A stretch of 64,000 nucleotides of DNA from Seohaeicola sp024304985 (lineage in GTDB: Bacteria; Pseudomonadota; Alphaproteobacteria; Rhodobacterales; Rhodobacteraceae). The stretch covers positions 248,001 through 312,000 of the forward strand of contig NZ_JARAMP010000001.1 in the NCBI RefSeq assembly GCF_028802875.1, written 5' to 3'. Positions 16,746-26,344 of this stretch are shown here, in pieces (the stretch's first letter is position 1; the number at the start of each line of letters is the position of its first letter). Under the pieces are notes generated by a model. It did not search any database. It was not told where the DNA came from and saw only the letters and a list, made by a program, of their open reading frames with translations. The translations under genes were made by a program, and so were the position numbers.

Positions 16746-17705
16746 ATGACACCACATGATTTTTCCTCGGGCGATCTGATCGCCGACCGCCGCGCGGATT
16801 ACGCGCTGGCGCTGGCCGAAGCGGGCGACCTGCCTGCGGCGCTGGACCTCATGCAACAGGCGCTGGATCTTGCGCCGCGTTGGGCTGCCGGATGGTTCCG
16901 CCTTGGCGAATGGCAAGAGGCGACGGGCGATGCAGATGCCGCGCGGGACAGTTGGCGCAAGGCTCTGGAGATTGACCCGGTGGATCATCTGGGCGCGGGC
17001 TTGCGGCTGGATCTGGCGCGCAGCGTCCCGATGGCCGAAGCGATGCCCGCCGCCTTTGTCGAAACCCTGTTCGATCAATATGCCGCGCGTTTCGAGACCT
17101 CGCTTGTCGATCAGCTTGGCTATCAAGGCCCCGCGCAGATCGTGGAGGCACTCTTGCTGGCCGGACGGACGCGGTTCGAGCGCGTGCTGGATCTGGGCTG
17201 CGGCACCGGGCTGATGGGGCAGGCGATCCGCCCCCATGCAGGTTGGCTGGAGGGCTATGACATTTCCGCCCGGATGCTGGTGCAGGCAAGCGCCAAGGGC
17301 ATCTACGACGCGCTGCACAAACGCGATCTGTCCAGTCTGGACCTGACAGACGAAAGCTTCGACCTGATCCTTGCCGCCGATGTCTTCATCTATATCGGCG
17401 CGCTGGAGCAGATCGTGGGCTGGGCTGCGGCAAGCCTTGCGCCGGGTGGCGTTCTGGCCTTCACGCTGGAGGAATTGCCCGAGGATGAGGGCGAACTGCG
17501 CCTGCGCCCCTCGCGCCGCTATGCCCATTCCGCCGCTTATGTCGCGCGTCTGCTGGAACAGGCGGGCTTCGGAGCACCCCAATTCAGCCGCGCCACGTTG
17601 CGCATGGATGCCGGTCAGCCCGTCGCCGGGCTGAGCGTTCTGGCGGTCCGCGCGACGCAGCCCTTCCGCCGCGAGACGGATGGAGAGGAAATGGCCAGCG
17701 CCTGA
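16746..17705 (+). CDS. TPR-containing SAM-dependent methyltransferase
   Basis: A 319-residue protein. Residues about 15-80 form two tetratricopeptide-like helical pairs (ALAEAGDLPAALDLMQQALDLAPRWAAGWFRLGEWQEATGD...). Residues about 145-250 are a Rossmann-type methyltransferase domain with SAM motif I, RVLDLGCGTGLMGQAI, and a motif near FDLILAADVFIYIG. This TPR plus class I methyltransferase arrangement is a common uncharacterised family; the acceptor is unknown. The ATG at 16746 lacks a clear ribosome-binding site; an in-frame ATG at 16707 is the alternative. The preceding 248 bases hold no gene I can support. Confidence 0.8.
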   Translation: MTPHDFSSGDLIADRRADYALALAEAGDLPAALDLMQQALDLAPRWAAGWFRLGEWQEATGDADAARDSWRKALEIDPVDHLGAGLRLDLARSVPMAEAMPAAFVETLFDQYAARFETSLVDQLGYQGPAQIVEALLLAGRTRFERVLDLGCGTGLMGQAIRPHAGWLEGYDISARMLVQASAKGIYDALHKRDLSSLDLTDESFDLILAADVFIYIGALEQIVGWAAASLAPGGVLAFTLEELPEDEGELRLRPSRRYAHSAAYVARLLEQAGFGAPQFSRATLRMDAGQPVAGLSVLAVRATQPFRRETDGEEMASA

Positions 17706-17721
17706 ACGCTGGCCGTATGCG

Positions 17722-18465
17722 TCAGATGCAGCGGCCGCCGTCCACTTCCATGGCGACGCCGGTGATCATGCTGGCCTCGTCCGAGCAGAGGAAGCAGGCG
17801 GCATTGCCCATATCCTCGGGCGTGGAAAAACGGCCCAGCGGGATGGTGGAGAGGAATTTGGTGCGCATCTCGGGCGTGTCCTCGCCCATGAAGCTGGCCA
17901 GAAGCGGCGTCTCGCCCGCCACGGGGCAGATGGCGTTGACGCGCAGTTTCATGGGGGCGAGTTCCACCGCCATGGTTTTGGTCGCGGTAATCATCCACCC
18001 CTTGGAAGCATTATACCAGTTCAGACGCGGACGCGGGCTGAGGCCGGCGGTGGAGGCGACATTGAGGATCGCGCCGCCATTGGCCTTCATATGCGGCACC
18101 AGTTCGCGCGCGGTCAGGTAGACGGATTTGCAGTTCACCGCGAAGACGCGGTCGAATTCCTCCTCGGTCACATCCTCCATCGGTTTGGGCAGATGGGTGA
18201 TGCCTGCGTTATTGACCAGAATATCAACCTGTCCGAATGCCTTGATGGCATAGGCGGCCATCTCGGCCACGCTGGCGCCATCCGCCACGTTGCAGGCGAT
18301 GGAGAGGGCACCGTTGCCCACTTCCTCGGCCATCGAGGCCGCGCCATCGGCATTGATATCCACGACCAGCACCCGTGCGCCTTCAGCCGCGAATTTGCGA
18401 ACGATCCCTGCGCCAAAGCCGCTGGCGCCGCCTGTCACGATGGCGGTTTTTCCTGTCAGTCTCAT
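17722..18465 (-). CDS. SDR-family oxidoreductase
   Basis: A 247-residue short-chain dehydrogenase. The cofactor motif TGGASGFGAG is at about 11-20, NNAG in LVNNAGITH, and the catalytic Ser/Tyr/Lys in NVASTAGL and WYNASKG. It ends EVDGGRCI, like FabG-type proteins. It is the last gene of the minus-strand M20/ABC/aldehyde dehydrogenase run and begins 27 bases after the aldehyde dehydrogenase. It may oxidise an alcohol or hydroxy acid released from the imported substrate. Confidence 0.88.
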   Translation of the reverse strand: MRLTGKTAIVTGGASGFGAGIVRKFAAEGARVLVVDINADGAASMAEEVGNGALSIACNVADGASVAEMAAYAIKAFGQVDILVNNAGITHLPKPMEDVTEEEFDRVFAVNCKSVYLTARELVPHMKANGGAILNVASTAGLSPRPRLNWYNASKGWMITATKTMAVELAPMKLRVNAICPVAGETPLLASFMGEDTPEMRTKFLSTIPLGRFSTPEDMGNAACFLCSDEASMITGVAMEVDGGRCI

Positions 18466-18492
18466 GGTGTTGTCCTTTTCATTGTCTCTGGA

Positions 18493-19947
18493 TCAGCCGT
18501 GAAAGGCGGCCACGGTTTTCAGCACGGTAAAGCCATACATCGCCTCAAAGCCCTTTTCGCGGCCATGGCCGGATTTGCCCATGCCCCCGAAAGGCAGCTC
18601 GACCCCACCGCCCGCGCCATAGTTGTTGATGAAGATCTGCCCGGCACGGATGCGTTTCGCCATCCGCATCTGGCGCGCGCCGTTCTGGCTCCAGACGCTG
18701 GCGACAAGGCCATAATCGGTTCCATTGGCGATAGTGACGGCCTCCTCCTCATCCTCGAAGGGGATGATCACCTGCACAGGACCGAAGATTTCATCCCGCG
18801 CAAGGCAGTGATCGGGGCTGACATTGGCGAAAAGCGTCGGGCGCACGTAGTTGCCGCCATTGGGGGCGCTGACTAGCTGTCCCTGCCCTGCGATCTGCAG
18901 ATCGGCGCCCTTGTCGATGAAGCCGCTGACGATGGATTTCTGCTTGGCCGAGATCAGCGGCCCCACGTCCAGATCGTCCATTGCGCGGCCCACTTTCAGC
19001 GCGTCATAGCGCAGGGCCATGCGTTCCACGACCTGATCGTACACGCTGCGCTGCACAAGGATGCGGGATGAGGCAGAGCAGGTCTGGCCCGCATTCTGGA
19101 TGCCCGCATTGACCAGAAACGGCAGGGCGGCGGGGATATCGGCATCCTCGAACACGACCTGCGGGGATTTGCCACCCAGTTCCAGCGTGACGGGGATCAC
19201 GTTCTTCGCCGCTGCTTCCTGCACCATCACGCCGGTGCCCACCGACCCGGTGAAGCTGATGTGATGCACGCCGGGATGGGCGGTCAGGGCCGCGCCTGCC
19301 TCGGACCCAAGCCCCGGCACCACGTTCAGCGCGCCATCGGGCAGGCCCGCTGCCTTGGCCATTTCCGCAAAGGCCAGCGCGGTGAGGCAGGCATCCTCCG
19401 CAGGTTTCAGAACGCAGGCATTGCCCGTGGCCAGGGCCGCCCCGACCGACCGCCCGATGATCTGCATCGGATAGTTCCACGGCACGATATGCCCCGTCAC
19501 CCCATGCGGTTCGCGCAAGGTATAGACGGTATAGCCGTCCAGATAGGGGATCGTCTCGCCATGCAGCTTGTCGGCGGCCCCGCCGTAGAACTCCATATAC
19601 CGCGCAAGCGCCACGGCATCGGCGCGGGCTTGTTTCAGCGGTTTGCCGACATCCAGCGCCTCGATCCGGGCCAGATCATCGACACGCTCCAGAACCATCC
19701 GGCCCAGTGTCATCAGGATGCGGCCCCGCTCGGCGGCGCTCATCCGCCCCCATGGGCCATGCCGCGCCGCCTCGGCGGCGGCCACCGCCGCGTCGATATC
19801 CGCCCCGGTGCCGCGCGCGATCTGGCCGATCACCTCGCCGGTGGACGGGTTTTCCAGCGGCAGGTATTGCCCACCCGAGGGCGCCACCCATTCCCCGGCA
19901 ATCAGGCATTTGGACGGGTCGAACCACAGTCCCAGATCATCGCTCAT
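18493..19947 (-). CDS. Aldehyde dehydrogenase family protein
   Basis: A 484-residue NAD(P)-dependent aldehyde dehydrogenase. It has the PWNYPMQI motif near the N-terminal third, FTGSVGTG for cofactor binding, the general-base Glu in LELGGKSPQ and the catalytic Cys in AGQTCSASSR. The C-terminal GGMGKSGHGREKG motif is also present. The sequence is closest in feel to betaine-aldehyde and gamma-aminobutyraldehyde dehydrogenases, but the substrate is not fixed. It is 12 bases downstream of the ABC ATPase gene, which points to oxidation of an aldehyde derived from the imported compound. Confidence 0.9.
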   Translation of the reverse strand: MSDDLGLWFDPSKCLIAGEWVAPSGGQYLPLENPSTGEVIGQIARGTGADIDAAVAAAEAARHGPWGRMSAAERGRILMTLGRMVLERVDDLARIEALDVGKPLKQARADAVALARYMEFYGGAADKLHGETIPYLDGYTVYTLREPHGVTGHIVPWNYPMQIIGRSVGAALATGNACVLKPAEDACLTALAFAEMAKAAGLPDGALNVVPGLGSEAGAALTAHPGVHHISFTGSVGTGVMVQEAAAKNVIPVTLELGGKSPQVVFEDADIPAALPFLVNAGIQNAGQTCSASSRILVQRSVYDQVVERMALRYDALKVGRAMDDLDVGPLISAKQKSIVSGFIDKGADLQIAGQGQLVSAPNGGNYVRPTLFANVSPDHCLARDEIFGPVQVIIPFEDEEEAVTIANGTDYGLVASVWSQNGARQMRMAKRIRAGQIFINNYGAGGGVELPFGGMGKSGHGREKGFEAMYGFTVLKTVAAFHG

Positions 19948-19959
19948 GCGTCATCCTCC

Positions 19960-21552
19960 TCAGGTATTCTCGAATTCCGGCAGGCGTGGCGTCGCGGCCA
20001 GAAGCTGCCGTGTATAGGGGTGGCTTGGGGCCGCGAACACATCTGCTGTCACGCCCTGCTCCACGATCTTGCCCGCTTGCATCACCAGAACGCGGTCGGT
20101 CACCTGTTTGACCACCGACAGGTCATGGCTGATGAACAGATAGGTCAGGCCCAGACGATCCCCCAGATCGGCCAGCAGATCAAGGATCTGCGCCCGGATC
20201 GACACATCCAGCGCCGACACGGCCTCGTCCAGAATGATCAGATCGGGCTTGATGATCAGCGCGCGGGCGATGGCGATGCGCTGGCGCTGCCCGCCGGAGA
20301 ATTCATGGATATACTTGTGCCGATCCTCGGGCGTCAGACCCACGCTTTCCAGCGCCTCGGCAATCGCGGCATCACGCGCGGTGCCCTGCGGGGGCGTGTC
20401 CAGCAGATGGAACGGCTCGCTGACCAGCCGGTCCACACGGTGGCGCGGGTTGAAGCTGCCATAGGGGTCCTGGAACACCACCTGCATCCGGCGGCGCACG
20501 GCGCGATTGGGTTTATGACCAGTAAAGACGGGCTGGCCGTCCAACTGGATCGTGCCGCCCTGCACCTCCTCCAGCCCCAGAATGGCGCGGGTCAGGGTGG
20601 ATTTGCCACAACCGGATTCCCCGACCAGCCCCAGCGATTCCCCGCGCCGGATCTGGAAGCTGACATCATCGACCGCGCGGAACGTGCCCGGCTTGCCCCA
20701 GATCCCCCTGCGGGCAGTGGCATAGTCGCGGATCACGCCCTGCACCTGCAACAGCGGGGTGTCCTGCGGCTGTGCGGCGCGGTCGGGTTGATGGGTCGAT
20801 GCGGCCAGCAGCGCCTTTGAATAGGGATGCTGCATGCGGTGGAACAAGGCGGGCGATGGCCCAGCTTCCACCACGCGGCCATGGCGCATGATGACCAGAT
20901 GATCGGCCATATCGGCCACCACGGCCAGATCGTGGCTGATCATCAGCAGGCCCATCCCATCCTCCTGCACCAGCCGTTTGAGCAGGATCAGGATCTGCGC
21001 CTGGGTTGTCACGTCCAGCGCGGTGGTCGGCTCGTCCGCAATCAGGAGTTTGGGCCGCAGCGCGATGGCCATAGCGATGACCACGCGCTGGCGCTGCCCG
21101 CCCGACAACTCGTGCGGATAGCGGGTCAGGGGAAAACGGTCCTCGGGCAGTTCGACGCGCGCCAGCGCCACCCGCGCGCGCTCCATCGCCTCGGCCCGGC
21201 TGACGCGCTCGTGCACCAGAATGGTTTCGGCCACCTGATCGCCGATGCTCTGGATCGGGTTCAGCGCCGTCATCGGCTCTTGGAACACCATGCCCATGAC
21301 GCGGCCCCGCATCCCGCACAGCTCTGGCTCGGACAGGTGCACTACATCCTGCCCGTCAAGGATCACCCGCCCCGTGGCCCGTGCGCCGTCGGGCAGCAGT
21401 CGCATCACGGCCAGCGCGGTCATGGATTTGCCGGACCCGCTTTCGCCGATAACGCCCACGATCTGCCCCGGCGCGACGGTGAAGGACACGTCATGCAGGA
21501 TCGGATAATCATGGATGGCCAGGTTCAACGCCTCGATCCGCAGCAGGGTCAT
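19960..21552 (-). CDS. Peptide/nickel-type ABC transporter, fused double ATPase (DppD-DppF-like)
   Basis: A 530-residue protein with two complete ABC domains. The first has Walker A GESGSGKS near residue 36 and signature LSGGQRQR; the second has GESGCGKST near residue 315 and FSGGQRQR. Each has a Walker B ending in DEP or DEA. Between them lies the oligopeptide-family linker (HPYSKALLAA), repeated at the C-terminus (HPYTRQLLAATP). It energises the two permeases encoded just upstream, whose stop it overlaps as ATGA. Such fusions occur in peptide, opine and glutathione importers. Confidence 0.93.
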   Translation of the reverse strand: MTLLRIEALNLAIHDYPILHDVSFTVAPGQIVGVIGESGSGKSMTALAVMRLLPDGARATGRVILDGQDVVHLSEPELCGMRGRVMGMVFQEPMTALNPIQSIGDQVAETILVHERVSRAEAMERARVALARVELPEDRFPLTRYPHELSGGQRQRVVIAMAIALRPKLLIADEPTTALDVTTQAQILILLKRLVQEDGMGLLMISHDLAVVADMADHLVIMRHGRVVEAGPSPALFHRMQHPYSKALLAASTHQPDRAAQPQDTPLLQVQGVIRDYATARRGIWGKPGTFRAVDDVSFQIRRGESLGLVGESGCGKSTLTRAILGLEEVQGGTIQLDGQPVFTGHKPNRAVRRRMQVVFQDPYGSFNPRHRVDRLVSEPFHLLDTPPQGTARDAAIAEALESVGLTPEDRHKYIHEFSGGQRQRIAIARALIIKPDLIILDEAVSALDVSIRAQILDLLADLGDRLGLTYLFISHDLSVVKQVTDRVLVMQAGKIVEQGVTADVFAAPSHPYTRQLLAATPRLPEFENT

Positions 21553-22382
21553 CGCCGGTCCCTCCTGATCCGTGGATCGAACAGGTCGCGCAATCCGTCG
21601 CCCATCAGGTTCAGCCCCAGAACCGTCAGCAGGATCGCCATGCCGGGGAATATCGCCATATGCGGCGCGAGAGAGATCATCGTCTGGCTGTCGGCCAGCA
21701 TCCGCCCCCAGCTGGGAATAGGCGGCTGTGCGCCAAGGCCGACATAGGAAAGCGCCGCTTCGGCCAGAATGCCAAGGCTGAACTGGATCGTGCCCTGCAC
21801 GATCAACAGGTTGGTGACATTAGGCAGGATATGTTCGGCACTGATCCGGACCGCGCCCTTGCCCGCCACACGTGCGGCCAGCACGTAATCGCGGGTCCAC
21901 AGGCTGAGCGCCGCGCCGCGCGTGAGGCGGGCGAAGACGGGGATGTTGAAGATGCCGATGGCGATGATCGCGTTCAGCGCGGATGGCCCGAACACGGCGG
22001 TAATCATGATGGCGATCAGCAGGGACGGAAAGGCAAAGACCAGATCATTGCCGCGCATGATCACCTCGTCCAGCAGGCTGCCGCGCCGCGCGGCGGCGGC
22101 CAGCCCCAAGGGCACGCCCAGCCCCATGCCGATCACCACGGCGACCACCGCCACGGCGATGGAGGTGCGCGCGCCCACCATGATCATCGACAGGATATCG
22201 CGCCCGAAATGATCCGTGCCCAAAGGATGCGCCGCCGAGGGGGGCTTCATCTTGTTGGGAATATCCATCGCGCCCACGTCCTGCGGCACCCAGATGAAAC
22301 TGATGAGCGCCGCGCCGACGAAGATCAGCGACAGCGCCAGCCCGATCACGAGCGCGCGGTTGGTCAGGGCTGCGCGGATCAT
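21549..22382 (-). CDS. Peptide-type ABC transporter permease (DppC-like)
   Basis: A 277-residue inner-membrane permease with about six hydrophobic segments. It has the N-terminal HPLGTDHFGRDILSMIMVGARTSI motif typical of DppC/OppC and a cytoplasmic EAA loop (AARVAGKGAVRISAEHILPN). The ATG at 22382 overlaps the stop of the first permease as ATGA; longer in-frame extensions belong to the other gene's frame. It pairs with the DppB-like protein and the fused ATPase. Confidence 0.93.
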   Translation of the reverse strand: MIRAALTNRALVIGLALSLIFVGAALISFIWVPQDVGAMDIPNKMKPPSAAHPLGTDHFGRDILSMIMVGARTSIAVAVVAVVIGMGLGVPLGLAAAARRGSLLDEVIMRGNDLVFAFPSLLIAIMITAVFGPSALNAIIAIGIFNIPVFARLTRGAALSLWTRDYVLAARVAGKGAVRISAEHILPNVTNLLIVQGTIQFSLGILAEAALSYVGLGAQPPIPSWGRMLADSQTMISLAPHMAIFPGMAILLTVLGLNLMGDGLRDLFDPRIRRDRR

Positions 22383-23326
22383 CGCCGCCCCCTCAGCCGT
22401 GGATCGACGGCGGCATAGGCCACGTCCACGGCGAAATTCACCACGATCACGGCAAAGACCAGCAGCATCACCACGGATTCCACCACGATCAGATCGCGGG
22501 CGGAAATCGCCTGAAAGACCAGCCGCCCCAGCCCCGGCAGGAAAAACACATTCTCGATGATGATCGCGCCCGCCATGAGGAATGAAAACTGCATCCCGAT
22601 GATCGTCAGCACCGGGATCATCGCATTGCGCAGCGCGTGACGCCACAAGACCTGTCGCCGCGTCAGGCCCTTGGCCCGCGCCGTGCGGATGAAATCCTCG
22701 GACAGCGTATCCAGCAGGCTTGATCGCATCACCCGCGTCAGGATGCTGGCCTGCGGCAAGGCCAGCGCGATGGCGGGCAGCGTCAGGCTTTTAATGGCTG
22801 GCCAGATCCCCTGCTCCCAGCCTGCGAAGCCGCCAGCCGAGAACCAACGCAGGTTGATGGCAAAGACCAGCACCATCAGCATGGCGAACCAGAAATTCGG
22901 GATCGCCACACCCAGCTGCGTGACCCCCATCACCCCCATATCCACCGCCGACCCGCGCCGCGAGGCCGCCCAGACACCCGCCGGAAAGGCGATCAGCGTG
23001 CTGAGCGTCAACGCATACAGCGCCAGCGGCAGGCTGATCCACAGGCGCTCTGAAATCATCTCGGCCACGGGTGTGCGATAGGTATAGGAGGTGCCGAAAT
23101 CCCCTGTCAGCATACCGCCGACCCATGACAGGTAGCGTTCAAGGATGGTGCCGTTCAGGCCCAATTGCTCGCGCAGCGCCGCCAGCGTGTCGGCTTGGGC
23201 GTTCATGCCCAGCATATAGGCGGCCGGATCGCCCGGAACGACCTCGATCGCCAGAAAGATCACGAGGCTTGCAACGGCCAGCGAGATCACCAGCGACACC
23301 AGCCGTTTCAGCACATAGCGCAGCAT
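22379..23326 (-). CDS. Peptide-type ABC transporter permease (DppB-like)
   Basis: A 315-residue inner-membrane permease. It begins with the DppB-type first segment (LRYVLKRLVSLVISLAVASLVIF), followed by VPGDPAAYMLG and GDFGTSYTYRTPV. The EAA loop is ARAKGLTRRQVLWRHALRNAMIP, and the end is DVAYAAVDPRLRGRR. It is second in the transporter set after the binding protein, from which it is separated by 135 bases containing one copy of the dispersed motif. Confidence 0.93.
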   Translation of the reverse strand: MLRYVLKRLVSLVISLAVASLVIFLAIEVVPGDPAAYMLGMNAQADTLAALREQLGLNGTILERYLSWVGGMLTGDFGTSYTYRTPVAEMISERLWISLPLALYALTLSTLIAFPAGVWAASRRGSAVDMGVMGVTQLGVAIPNFWFAMLMVLVFAINLRWFSAGGFAGWEQGIWPAIKSLTLPAIALALPQASILTRVMRSSLLDTLSEDFIRTARAKGLTRRQVLWRHALRNAMIPVLTIIGMQFSFLMAGAIIIENVFFLPGLGRLVFQAISARDLIVVESVVMLLVFAVIVVNFAVDVAYAAVDPRLRGRR

Positions 23327-23380
23327 TCGCCCCGTCTCTCGCGCGCAACTGACCGGTCAAGCCGTGGCGCGCGCCCTCAA

Positions 23381-23403
23381 CTTCATCTTGCCCAAAATAC
23401 TCC
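23381..23403 (+). repeat. Dispersed intergenic motif copy between binding-protein and permease genes
   Basis: CTTCATCTTGCCCAAAATACTCC. In this minus-strand operon the copy lies between the binding-protein stop and the first permease start. It may lower downstream expression so that binding protein is made in excess. Confidence 0.55.
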
Positions 23404-23461
23404 CGCGCGGCGCGCTCCCCCGCGCACCACAGGCACGCGGGGTTTTCCGGCGCGAACGGGT

Positions 23462-24946
23462 TCAGTCTTGCCAATAAACCGCTGTCAGATCGGTCGCCTG
23501 CGTCGGCGCATTCTCCCACAGGCCCACGACCTTGGCATTGGCCACGCTGAGTGCTGCCAGTTGGAACAGGTAGCCGTTCACATAATCCGCCGAGATTTTC
23601 TCCTGCGCCTGTTTCAGCAGCGCCGAACGCGCGGCCGGATCGGTTGCCGCCGTCAGATCGGCCATGATCTTTTGGAAATCGGCATTGTCATACTGGAAGT
23701 AATATTCGGGATTGGCATAGATCCCGATATCCATCGGTTCGGTATGGCTGACGATGGTCAGGCCGAAATCCTTGCCCGTGAACACCTGCTCCAGCCACTG
23801 CGCCCATTCCAGATTGGTGATCTCGGTCTCGATCCCCACTGCGCGCAACTGGGCCGCAATGATCTCGCCCCCGCGCCGCGCGTAAGACGGCGGCGGCAGT
23901 TTCAGCGTGGTGCTGAACCCATCGGGAAAACCCGCCTCGGCCAACAGCGATTTCGCCAGTTCCGGGTCATAGGCCGAATTGCCGGTCAGATCGACATAAT
24001 CGGGATGATGCGGTGCGAAATGGCTGCCGATGGGCGTGCCATAGCCGAACATGGCCCCGTCGATGATCGCCTGACGGTCAATCGCATGGGCCAAAGCCTT
24101 GCGCACGCGCACATCGTCAAAGGGGGCCTGCTTGTTGTTGGTGGACAGGATCGTCTCGCCCTCGGTCGAGCCGACCAGCACCTGAAAGCGCGGATCAGCA
24201 TCGAATTGCGGCAGGTTCTCGGGGGCCGGGAAGCCCGCGAAAGCGTGCACATCCTCGGCCATCACGGCGGCAAAGGCCGCAGTCGGATCGCTGATGAACT
24301 TGAAGGTGGCACGGTCCAGCTTGGCAGGCTCGCCCCAGTAATCGGGGTTCTTCACGATGTCGATGCGGTCGCCCTGCACCCAGTTGTCGAATTTGAAGGC
24401 ACCAGTGCCCACAGGGTTGGTCTTGATGTTCTCGATGCTCTCGGGGGCCACGATCACAGCATCGCCCCAAGCCATGTTGAACAGGAAAGCGCCATTCGGC
24501 GCAGCCAGCGTGACCTGCACGGTCAGCGGATCGACCACGGTCACATCCGTGATCCCGGCAAACAGCGCCTTCTGTGCGTTCACCGAATCCTCGGCGCGGG
24601 CACGGTCAAGGCTGAACTTCACATCCTCGGCGTCCATCGTGGTGCCGTCGTGAAAGGTCACGCCCTCGTGCAGCTTGAAGGTATAGACGGTCCCGTCCTC
24701 CGAGATCTCCCAGCTTTCGGCCAGACCGGGATTCACCGATCCATCCGGGCCGAAACGGGTCAAACCCTCGAACACATTGGCATAGAGAACCGAGTCAATC
24801 GCACCTGCGGCGGCACTGGTCGGGTCCAGATGCGGCGGTTCAAGCTGCATGCCGACAACGATATCCGTCTTGGCCTGCGCCATGCCGACACCGGCCACCA
24901 GTGCCAGCGCACTGACCATCCCGCGCGTGAAGTTCACATAAGTCAT
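23462..24946 (-). CDS. ABC transporter substrate-binding protein, family 5 (peptide/opine type)
   Basis: A 494-residue periplasmic protein with an N-terminal signal sequence cut near AQA-KTDIV (about residue 25). Family-5 features include EPPHLDPTSA, VYTFKLHEGVTFHDGTTMDAEDVKFSLDRA, GTGAFKFDNW and ALAHAIDRQAIIDG. Family members bind peptides, opines, nickel, glutathione or sugars. It delivers substrate to the two permeases downstream. The upstream amidohydrolase and downstream dehydrogenases suggest an N-acylated compound, but the ligand is unknown. Confidence 0.93.
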   Translation of the reverse strand: MTYVNFTRGMVSALALVAGVGMAQAKTDIVVGMQLEPPHLDPTSAAAGAIDSVLYANVFEGLTRFGPDGSVNPGLAESWEISEDGTVYTFKLHEGVTFHDGTTMDAEDVKFSLDRARAEDSVNAQKALFAGITDVTVVDPLTVQVTLAAPNGAFLFNMAWGDAVIVAPESIENIKTNPVGTGAFKFDNWVQGDRIDIVKNPDYWGEPAKLDRATFKFISDPTAAFAAVMAEDVHAFAGFPAPENLPQFDADPRFQVLVGSTEGETILSTNNKQAPFDDVRVRKALAHAIDRQAIIDGAMFGYGTPIGSHFAPHHPDYVDLTGNSAYDPELAKSLLAEAGFPDGFSTTLKLPPPSYARRGGEIIAAQLRAVGIETEITNLEWAQWLEQVFTGKDFGLTIVSHTEPMDIGIYANPEYYFQYDNADFQKIMADLTAATDPAARSALLKQAQEKISADYVNGYLFQLAALSVANAKVVGLWENAPTQATDLTAVYWQD

Positions 24947-24974
24947 GTTGTTCTCTCCCTGTTGAGCAAGCTGC

Positions 24975-26258
24975 TCAGTCCCGTGCCAGCAATGCGATCA
25001 ATGACCGCCCCATCACCTTTGCAGAATCCAGCATATCATCCACGCCGACATATTCATCCGGTTTATGCGCAAGGTCCAGAATGCCGGGACCATAGGCAAT
25101 GCAATTCTTCAGCTTGCCGATCCGGTCGATATGTTTTTGGTCGTAAGTCCCCGGCGAGACGACATATTCCGCCTCGCGTCCCATCGTGTCGGCGATGGCC
25201 TTTGCCACGACCTGCACCACGGGGGCGGATTTCTCGGTCATCGTGGGCAGGACACGGTGCAATTCGGTCACGTCATAGCGGAACGTCGCGCGCCGCTCGG
25301 CCACGGTGCGCAGGATCTGCATCACCTCCTCGCGGACCTCGTCGATATCCTCCTCGATCAGGAAGCGGCGGTCGATCACCATGCGACAGCTATCGGGCAC
25401 GCAGGGCGCGGGCAGGCCGGTGTAATCGTCGTCCTGCTCATCCTCGCCGCCATGGATCGAGTTGATGTTGAGCGTGGATTGCTTGGCTCCGTCCGGCACC
25501 ACCGGCATATCCGTGCGTTTCTGCGCCAATGCCGGGAAGAGCGAGGTTTCCATCTCGGCCACCACCGCGCCCATGTGGCGCACGGCGCAATCGCCAAGGA
25601 AAGGCATGGAACCGTGGGCGATCTCGCCATGGGTTTCAATCTCGGCCCACCAGACACCGCGATGGCCCAGACAGATCCGGTCCTTGTTCAGGGGTTCGGG
25701 GATGATGACATGCTGCACACGTTCGGGGCTGAAATAGCCCTTCTCGGCCAGATAGGCGACACCGCCGAAGCCGCCGGATTCCTCGTCTGCCGTCCCGCTG
25801 ATCTCGATGGCGCCCGCAAAATCGGGGCAGATCGCCAGAAACGCCTCGGCCGCGATGATGCTGGCCGCCAGCCCGCCCTTCATGTCGCAGGCACCACGTC
25901 CGTAGATCTTGCCGTCTTTCAGTTCACCGCCGAAGGGATCGGTGGTCCAGCCACGCCCGACCTCGACCACGTCGATATGGCTGTTGAAATGCACGCATTC
26001 GCCTTTATAGGCCCCTTCGCGCCGCGCCACGATGTTCCAGCGCGGGTGCTTGTCGCTGTCGCCGGGGGCACCAAAGGCGCGCACCAGTTCGGTCTGAAAC
26101 CCCTGCGCGCCAAGGCGGCGGTCAAGGTATTCGCAAATCTCAAGATAATTGTCGCCGGGCGGGTTCAGCGTCGGGATACGGATCAGGTCCTGTGTCAGCG
26201 CGATCAGATCGTCGCGTCGCGCCACCACCGCTTCGTCCAGCCTGTCAGTCAGGGACAT
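24975..26258 (-). CDS. M20 family metallohydrolase (ArgE/DapE-like deacylase)
   Basis: A 427-residue di-zinc amidohydrolase, first gene of the ABC operon. Metal motifs are HFNSHIDVVE, RGACDMKGG, the catalytic Glu pair in TADEESGGFG, and the C-terminal His in TYDQKHIDRIG. The region VWWAEIETHGEIAHGSMPFLGDCAVRHM is the lid/dimerisation domain. ArgE/DapE relatives remove acetyl, succinyl or other acyl groups from amino-acid nitrogen. No signal peptide, so it acts in the cytoplasm, probably on the imported substrate. It is divergent from the PAS-LuxR gene across a strong palindrome. Confidence 0.9.
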   Translation of the reverse strand: MSLTDRLDEAVVARRDDLIALTQDLIRIPTLNPPGDNYLEICEYLDRRLGAQGFQTELVRAFGAPGDSDKHPRWNIVARREGAYKGECVHFNSHIDVVEVGRGWTTDPFGGELKDGKIYGRGACDMKGGLAASIIAAEAFLAICPDFAGAIEISGTADEESGGFGGVAYLAEKGYFSPERVQHVIIPEPLNKDRICLGHRGVWWAEIETHGEIAHGSMPFLGDCAVRHMGAVVAEMETSLFPALAQKRTDMPVVPDGAKQSTLNINSIHGGEDEQDDDYTGLPAPCVPDSCRMVIDRRFLIEEDIDEVREEVMQILRTVAERRATFRYDVTELHRVLPTMTEKSAPVVQVVAKAIADTMGREAEYVVSPGTYDQKHIDRIGKLKNCIAYGPGILDLAHKPDEYVGVDDMLDSAKVMGRSLIALLARD

Positions 26259-26309
26259 CGCACGCTCCTTTACCCTTGCCTTGGAAAGATCAGCATGCTT
26301 TGCCGCAAC

Positions 26310-26327
26310 TACGGTATCAATACCGTA
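26310..26327. promoter_or_regulatory. Candidate operator of the PAS-LuxR regulator
   Basis: TACGGTATCAATACCGTA is a palindrome with perfect 8-bp arms and a 2-bp centre, in the 86-bp divergent region between the M20 hydrolase and the PAS-LuxR gene. A further ACGGTA half-site follows at 26333-26338. Its position fits autoregulation and control of the seven-gene operon. Confidence 0.7.
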
Positions 26328-26344
26328 TAACCACGGTAGGCCCT

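Noticed and set aside
23165..25465. Long plus-strand open frame opposite the ABC binding-protein and M20 genes
   Set aside because: The opposite strand has intact family-5 binding protein and permease sequences; this frame has no recognisable motif and antisense-like composition.
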